A stretch of DNA of 64,000 nucleotides from the NCBI GenBank assembly GCA_037903475.1, contig JBAJFG010000562.1, forward strand, positions 1,798,001 through 1,862,000, given 5' to 3'. The notes beneath the pieces were generated by a model that saw nothing but the letters and a program-made list of their open reading frames with translations, was not told the origin of the DNA and did not search any database. The DNA is from Ancylostoma caninum. Its lineage: Eukaryota > Nematoda > Chromadorea > Rhabditida > Ancylostomatidae. Every line of letters begins with the position of its first letter. Position 1 is the stretch's first letter. The translations under genes and the position numbers were made by a program. Shown here one piece after another: positions 58,025 through 64,000 of this stretch.

Positions 58025-58670
58025 CTGAGGAAAAATCGATAAAATCATTAAAAATCGAGGCTATCATGCGAAATGAATACAATATTCGTGATCAGCGCCT
58101 CGAATTACCCCTCTAAGCAAGTTTTCGAAGGAATCCATGATTTTGAGTTTGGGGTCGATAGTGGGGCCGCTCAAGTACAATAGTACCGGGCATCGATTTG
58201 GTTCTTCTTTTTTTCTTATATTTTAATGAACAACTTTAAAAAAAACGACATGTGTCGAACAGAGGCAAAGCTGTCGTTCAACCATACCGTTTCTGTCCAA
58301 CCGTATGCAGTGTCTCTCCGCTTCACTTTAAATGTAATCTTCTACTCTCAAGGAAAAGCAGTTGGGCAAACAACAGCAGCAATGCATAAAGAAGTTGTAA
58401 AATATCGGAGTATAATTGATAATATAATATCTAGTGTGAATAAATGAAGTGAATTGACTCCTCAGTTCTATTCAGCAGCAGTCATAGACCGTTAGCACGA
58501 ATAAGTACAAATCCGACGAAAACGATCCTGAAACAAGAAGGATAGGTTCGTATTAGTGATTGCCAAGCGCGCTAGGTCGACATCAGCAGTAAACGGTGCC
58601 ACCGGCTGGTTACAAAGCGTACTGTATGCGATGGTTAATTTGATGACCCTCTTACGGATAATGGCTTCTC
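58025..58670. repeat. Right arm of 1.56-kb palindrome
   Basis: Reverse complement of 57109-57752 with about 99% identity by eye. The spacer of about 270 bp between the arms is not palindromic. Confidence 0.9.
58226..58447 (+). CDS. 73-codon ORF in right arm, copy of the left-arm ORF
   Basis: Same translation as 57332-57553. It is convergent with the minus-strand frame ending at 58492, the stops being 44 bp apart. In the frame's 5' extension a hydrophobic stretch (WFFFFSYIL) precedes the Met, up to a TAG. Function unknown. Confidence 0.2.
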   Translation: MNNFKKNDMCRTEAKLSFNHTVSVQPYAVSLRFTLNVIFYSQGKAVGQTTAAMHKEVVKYRSIIDNIISSVNK

Positions 58671-58835
58671 TAAAAATGACCCGAGGCCAGTGAGGCGGTG
58701 CAGGTTTTGATGCGGACGGCGACATGCCTTCGGCAGACGCCACAAAAACACGTAAAGGCCATTGAAGGTAAACAATTAGCACCAGAATGACATGCAATGA
58801 AAAAGTACTTGATTGATATGTACTAATAGGATATC
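58492..58835 (-). CDS. Candidate exon with hydrophobic start, unknown
   Basis: Minus-strand frame open for over 110 codons to TAA at 58492-58494, crossing the outer border of the right arm near 58670. A hydrophobic segment (LHVILVLIVYLQWPLRVFVA), like a signal peptide or membrane segment, is followed by a Pro/Ser stretch, then FREAIIRKRVIKLTIAY and LSFLFQDRFRRICTYSC. A TTTTTAG acceptor-like site at the arm border could also start an exon there (REAIIRK...). The left arm carries the second part with four substitutions (P to L, R to C, T to A, Q to R) but not the first part. No family is recognised. Confidence 0.28.
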
Positions 58836-59804
58836 ATGTTACTGCGGTAAAAGTACAAGGGGCAATTAAGACGTACAGTCAACATGCCGAACAAGTAATA
58901 CGGCTGTGTAGTCCAAGAAACATGAATAGTTTGTTTTTTTTTTCTTTCCAAATGTGCTAGTCCACCTCGTAACGTAATAAAAGAAATATATTTCGCGGAA
59001 GTTAAAGTAACAAAATTGTGCAAATATCGAAGAAAACACTAAAAGTACAATACTACAATGACGCAACACTAACGTATGCTATAACATTTTATCATTCACA
59101 AACCCAAAAAACGTTCATGTACAATAACAAAATCTAAAGTTTGATGCTTTCGTCAGGAACATACAAAAAAGAATTACAAGTAATGAATGAAAAATTCAAC
59201 TAAAAATGTAGTTTTTAGAAATGCAAAAGCTTTACCTAACAGTCAGTTTGATAAAAATACGCATTAATAGCGACTACTGGTAATGAGGTAATCGTGCCAG
59301 GACCAGGAAATGTTTTAGTTATTCAATTTTGGTTAGACGAATAGTATTACATCAAAACTTTCTCTCCAGCCAGGGTTTTCTCAAAAAAAAAAGAAAAGAA
59401 CGAAGTCTGTCCAGAAATCTTAAAGCTACATCATCATAAAGCTTGGCTCGCCTACAGAACAATTACATAAATTCTCATACACCTTTGAGTAATGATAGTG
59501 ACAGTGATTACTTGGTTTTACCGGTTTTTTCACAAGCATTCCACAACGAAACTAAACAGCATAGCCGTTGCGGTGGGTCCCAAGAAGAATGGTAGGGGTC
59601 CTGAGAAGATTGAGTGGGTCCAAAGAAGAATGGGAAGAAAAGAAACAGAAATAGCCCAGAGATAGGAATACGAATTGGATTCTAATTAGAAGGAAAACAA
59701 AAGAGGTAGCAAATCCTGAGGGCCATTTTTGTGGAAATATAAATTTTCACATTTCTCGAAAAACAAAGAAAAAGGAAAAAACAAATCAACAGCTAATCAC
59801 ATAC
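58836..59804. other. AT-rich stretch, no firm gene
   Basis: Two overlapping minus frames (58823-59069) are open, one starting with a hydrophobic run. Neither has convincing splice borders. GTGGGTCC(C/A)AAGAAGAATGG is repeated three times at 59572-59632. Confidence 0.35.
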
Positions 59805-60072
59805 CTGATCAGCCTTTTGAGATTAATATATCCGAACTCCGAAAATCGCTCGCTCAGCTGATTCGTCCCCTTCCAATTCGCGGTCGCTTCGCGCTGGGTG
59901 ACCTAGTATAAACGCTCATTAACTACGGATGTTACAAAAACAACCTTGACGCCAGTGTGACTATCACCACTAATAGAGACAGAGCGCGCTAATGTTTGGC
60001 GCTCCATGGGAACGTCAGTGAAGCGTGGACGGAATCCACTAAAAACGATGCCGACAAGGCTAATATTTAACG
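59805..60072 (-). CDS. Candidate two-exon segment with 42-bp intron, unknown
   Basis: Minus-strand frame from a possible acceptor CGTTCCAG (60073-60080) through 59945, then a proposed 42-bp intron (59903-59944, GTTGTT...TACTAG) that is a multiple of three and carries an in-frame TAG. The exon at 59805-59902 follows, with donor GTATGT. The peptides are mixed and protein-like (FRPRFTDVPMERQTLARS; VTQREATANWKGTNQLSERF). If the intron is not spliced, the frame is interrupted by one stop. The donor GTTGTT is weak, and the plus strand also shows short open frames. No family is recognised. Confidence 0.28.
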
Positions 60073-61540
60073 CTGGAACGAGCACGTACAGGAAGATAAT
60101 GATCAATAGCGATCAATATGGATTAGGAAAATAGTGAAGAGGGAAAACAGCTGAGAAAGAAGAAATGAGAGCGATTCGAGAATTATTTCTCACGTTAATG
60201 AGGAGTTGGCGGAAGCACGGACCCTGCGCGGTAAATGACGGCTCAGAGAGTGAAAGTGTGTATAAGGGGAAGATCTAAGAAGGTGTGTTATGCATGATCA
60301 ATGCATGTTGAATCAGCTGACGAATACGGAGCGTATGTACGAAGAGCGCTGAGTAACGTGGAATCGTTGGAATGTGTGTGTTGTGTTGCGTGTGAAGCGA
60401 TGCTGATAATTCGATCAATAAATCAGGAACGGCGCGAAGATCGAAATTCTCGAAGCAGCGCTGGTTAGACATTGAGGCGTACGGAACCGGAAGAACGTTA
60501 CAAAAACGTAACTCAAACATGGCGAGTGACTGATTCACGGAAAATATTGATCGATCGATATCGAAGAGAATGTCGTTTTGGCACCGGCCGGCTTGTGATG
60601 GCGACAGATGTGCAGGATGGGCTCAAGAAAAGAGTGTGTGTGGAATCCTTAATGAAACGATGTTTTCTGGATGTTAGCGCATTCGTTCCCATGTTATATG
60701 GAACTTTATCGTCCTCTATTACCAGTAAAATACTAGAATTTTGATTTCAAAATTCTTGTTTGGGTTAGATTTCGTGTAGATCATGGGGCTAATTTGCCGT
60801 TTTCCGCATAACATTCCGTTTTACCACTATTTTTGCATTTCCGCATTCCGTTCTATGTTTTACGGAAAGAGAATTCCCCCGGATTTCCCTGACTCAGATC
60901 CAACATGATAAAATTCTCGAATCTTACATCTAGGCGTCAAATGAAGCAGTTGTTCTGTAACTGCACTCAGCTTACGGAATGGCCACGAATTTTGGCATCG
61001 GCTGTGGGTGAATTGCTGTGCAGACTTTGCATTCGACGAGAATTTGCGTCCTGGCATGTGATCTGTGTGACTAAAAATTCCCTAGTTTAGCTTTTGACGC
61101 TGAATAAAAATGACTATTTAGACACTGCACTTCTCTAAGGAGGTAGAGACGAGTAAAGCTTAGCAGTCAATAACTCTCAAAGTTGCACCTTTTGTTCTTG
61201 AAGAGCTTTGGACAAACATAGAACGATTTTTATTACATCATGCAGCTCTCAATGTAATGAAATTGGTGTGTTCATCTGGTAACTATCATATTTCGCATGA
61301 CTCTCTGCGTCTCTCTTTATTGCACAATCTATAGCACACACCCTGTCTCTTTGGGTTACAAATTCAGTAGTTTCTCTATAAATTACCGCAAATCTTCCAA
61401 TATTTCACCTTATGGAGGCCTACTGTACTCAGAGTCCTTGTAAGTGGTGAACAATCACACTTTTTGTCTGTGAGATCATACGCTTCACTTTAGAAACTGC
61501 TAAATTACGGTTTAACGGAAGCATTTCACAAAGAATGAGT
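60073..61540. other. ORF-rich stretch, strand uncertain
   Basis: Plus frames from ATG 60168 (MRAIRELFLTLMRSWRKHG), 60301-60467, 60472-60744 and 60905-61090 all look protein-like, and an AATAAA lies near 61102. A minus frame at 60275-60538 looks equally good. No splice chain joins the plus frames in phase. The interval is marked as possibly coding without a model. Confidence 0.25.
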
Positions 61541-61677
61541 TAATCTATTTATCTGCCAAGGAAAGTGAGAGAGAATCTAGGGTGCGCCCCATGGTTAAAA
61601 TGTGGACTGTGGCCACTCTCACGCGCAAAAACGCGCTCTATGGCTAAGGTGAGGGCTGCGGACACGGGGCCACCGTA

Positions 61678-62064
61678 TTGATTTTCAAAAAATTCGTCGA
61701 TGAAGTAACTTTTGTATCTAAAGACTTGTTGATTCGTCATGCTAAAAGTTATAGAATAGATAGGATCGGAGGAGCTGTGGTTTCGATGGTTATTGATCGC
61801 GTTTTCCTCCTGTCAGAGCTTTGTATTTTACGAGATGCTTCTCGACTAATCACTATAATCCGGTCAAATTCGAAATCTGACCCATACCCTAATCGCTGGG
61901 GAGATAATCCCGGAGTCTGCTTAAGGGGATCCGATGGTGATTTCGTCGAGTACGTCTCGGAATCCGCGCTAATCACCGGGTCCGTTGCAGTTGGCCCTCG
62001 CCACTCGTCTGTAATTATGCGTCGGCGTCGCTTTCAGACAGGTGTGCTGACCCTTTCAGATTAA
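61678..62064. other. Segment open on both strands, candidate exon
   Basis: The plus strand is open 128 codons to TAA at 62062-62064. The minus strand is open from about 62040 to TAA at 61749-61751, with a basic start (RRRRIITDEW) and a Ser/Thr/Asp-rich middle (SADSETYSTKSPSDPLKQ). The minus composition looks more like a disordered cytoplasmic region. No partner exon on either strand could be phased. Confidence 0.22.
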
Positions 62065-62964
62065 ACACACACTCACACTCATATCTCTATACAGACACCT
62101 TGCACGCGATCCTGCGCTGCGGCTGCGGCTTGTTAGTAGCGCGAAATTTGAAATCTCTTCTCATTATCATACAGACGGACGTGTCAGCGATCAACCACCA
62201 TGAGCGATCCGTAATGAGACAGATACAGCTGATCCAGGCGGGACATGTGTAGCGCGCGATTTCACTTCTTGCCGGAGAGCAGACCTAATTTCCACGAAAT
62301 ATCACGGAATTTCATGATGGCGGCGCTGATTTGCATACAGCCTCCGTCACTGCAGCGATTTCATTTAAACGTGTCATTAAGACGCGATGACAAGTGTCAT
62401 CTAAGGACAACCGATTTCTGGATATGGTAGTTCCTCGATGAGCTCTCCTGGATTCGCTTGGAATGCTGCAATACTGCAATTTCGAGCAAGAAGAGTAGTT
62501 GCAAGGAATTGAAGGCGAAGTGCTCAAAAATCGATAAATTGATCGGCTTGGACTGACCAAATAGAAGGTTCTGAGAGATGGTTTATTCAAGTTTAGAAAC
62601 CTGACCTCTTTTCACACATACTTAAAGCCTATTGGATAGATCACTGTGCAATGTATACGAATCGATCGCAGTCAGCCAGCTTAAAAGCCTTTCCATCTTC
62701 TCACAAATGGCTGTTACCACCTAGATTACTTTTCTTTGTCAAAATTTTCCTTGTTCCTGAGGACTAGCTGAAATTCTGGATGAACCTTCCTGGAAATATG
62801 GAGTCGAAGTGATGAAATTCCAGGACTTCCCACCACTTCTTACTATCCTTTGGAGTGAAAAAAATTAGTTTTTGCTTGACTTATGGTAAAGAACCCTGGT
62901 ACGTGATCAAGAGGAAACTCAACCCTAAATCAGGATGATTCTGGCAGTTTGCCAGGTTGCCTCT
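62065..62964. other. Gene-poor stretch
   Basis: No supported exon. A short CG-rich patch at 62100-62140, otherwise unremarkable. Confidence 0.35.
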
Positions 62965-63100
62965 CATCCGTGGAGATTGAGTGAGACTACCCATGGGAAG
63001 CGTGTTAACGCACCCAAATTTACCAATCTTTTTTGCACCGATCAACGTGGATGCTACCCATACCGTGGGTTATCCTACCCATGGGTATGCGATTACCCAT
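62965..63100. repeat. Family B element, inverted orientation
   Basis: GAGACTACCCATGGGAAGCG, GTTAACGCACCCAAATTTACC, ATCAACGTGGATGC and CCTACCCATGGGTATGCG are in reverse family B order. Confidence 0.65.
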
Positions 63101-64000
63101 CTTTCCTATGGCACACGTGGGCCCTGTTCTTCACGAGAGGTTACGAATAGATTACTCAGGTCTTTCGGATCATAACTCTCATGAACCCTTTGGGATTAGG
63201 ACAACATAGCGTTTTAAAAAGAATAACAAAGAGTTTTTTTCAAGATCAAAGGATGATATCATTCAGAACTGAATGGACTTCAGGAATATGCCTTGAAAAA
63301 ACTGGCCTAACTTCCATTTTTCGGCACAAAATCGCCTTTTGTAGGTAGATCTGGCACTCTGCCAAAATTACTGCTTCGAACTCCTAGACGCTGAGGAAGG
63401 ATTTCAAAGTTCCCTTAGATCTACCGTACCCTTTGACACACAGGATTATCTATCCAAAACGATAAATTTCTTTCGCTACAAGACCCACCCTTCAATGTCG
63501 ATACAAATCCGTATCGTGTATGTGCCTCGTGTGTGAGCAGGCAATAACAATCAACTGAAGCGTTGACTGGGTTGACGGGCGCTATAACAAGCAAAAGAGG
63601 ATGTACCGGAAATTGAAACCGCACCCGGTTATCAGGCGGCGACATCCGGAAAATTTCCGCCCGCCTCGTCTGCGTCTCCATGGCGCAGTGCACTATTTCT
63701 CCGCCGCGGCAGTAGCTTGAGCTCGAAAAATCAAGGCGTGTGCAAGGCGAGCTGCCGGCACAACCAGCCGGCGACAGCGTCGGCTCACATGTGTGCGAAG
63801 GCGATGTTTTCCTGAATTTCTGGACGAATTGTGCATTTTCGCGTCATTTCTAGTGTGTCTTACAGTATCCTCAAAAGTTTTGCGGACTTTTATGGTTAGG
63901 AGAAAATTTCCCGTTTCATTCGATCTATGTAAGTCATGTGGGGATGGTCGCAGCTGGTGCGAGAGCGTTGTTTCCGGCACGAGGAAGGCTTGCAGTGTTA
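63101..64000. other. Gene-poor stretch to window end
   Basis: Two minus frames (63421-63693, 63693-63980) are CpG-rich with no splice context. CTACCGTACC lies at 63422. Nothing supported. Confidence 0.35.

Noticed and set aside
1..64000. CRISPR array, rRNA operon, bacterial operons or viral genome
   Set aside because: No regular spacers, rRNA signatures or long unspliced gene clusters; exon-intron style and repeat content are those of an animal nuclear genome.

Overview
The window looks like nuclear DNA of a small-genome invertebrate, most probably a nematode and possibly Caenorhabditis-like. The reasons are candidate introns of 42-86 bp, TTTCAG/TTTTTAG-type acceptors with GTGAGT/GTAAGT donors, no open frame longer than about 180 codons, and dense short inverted repeats. 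There are no bacterial operons, rRNA genes or CRISPR arrays. The species assignment is inference; no search was possible.

Layout. Positions 1-7 kb are gene-poor, with two tRNA-like (pol III promoter) relics, a 147-bp tandem duplication and small hairpins. Between 7 and 63 kb two related families of short palindromic elements (called A and B here) recur about 28 times. They share an end that reads roughly GGTAATCTCAATGATGCATC. They look like non-autonomous miniature inverted-repeat elements (MITEs). A third family (C, ends GAGAACTGGTCCCC) occurs at 10.4 and 21.1 kb. Other foldback structures lie at 17.0-17.4, 22.4, 23.1-23.4, 24.1, 28.8-29.0, 39.3 and 56.3 kb.

The best-supported gene is on the minus strand. 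Three exons at 29.23-29.79 kb encode an ankyrin-repeat C-terminus with a canonical TPLHLAA motif, resembling the SOWAH (sosondowah) family. Three further minus-strand exons (42.90-43.05, 44.25-44.49, 44.54-44.65 kb) have matching splice phases. They encode a Ser/Thr-rich, probably disordered upstream part. If they are one gene, it spans at least 15.4 kb with an intron of about 13.1 kb packed with A/B elements.

The 56-62 kb interval differs from the rest. It contains no A/B element and is built around a 1.56-kb near-perfect palindrome, 57.11-58.67 kb. The arms are about 640 bp and about 99% identical, and each carries the same 73-codon open frame. Two related, inward-facing candidate exons meet in its centre. 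This is the most interesting structure in the window and could be a mirrored gene pair kept alike by gene conversion, a foldback element, or an assembly artefact.

A number of other spliced-exon candidates (for example 8.10-8.32 and 27.29-27.48 kb on plus) are given with low confidence. In this sequence several frames often stay open by chance, so openness alone was not taken as evidence of coding.
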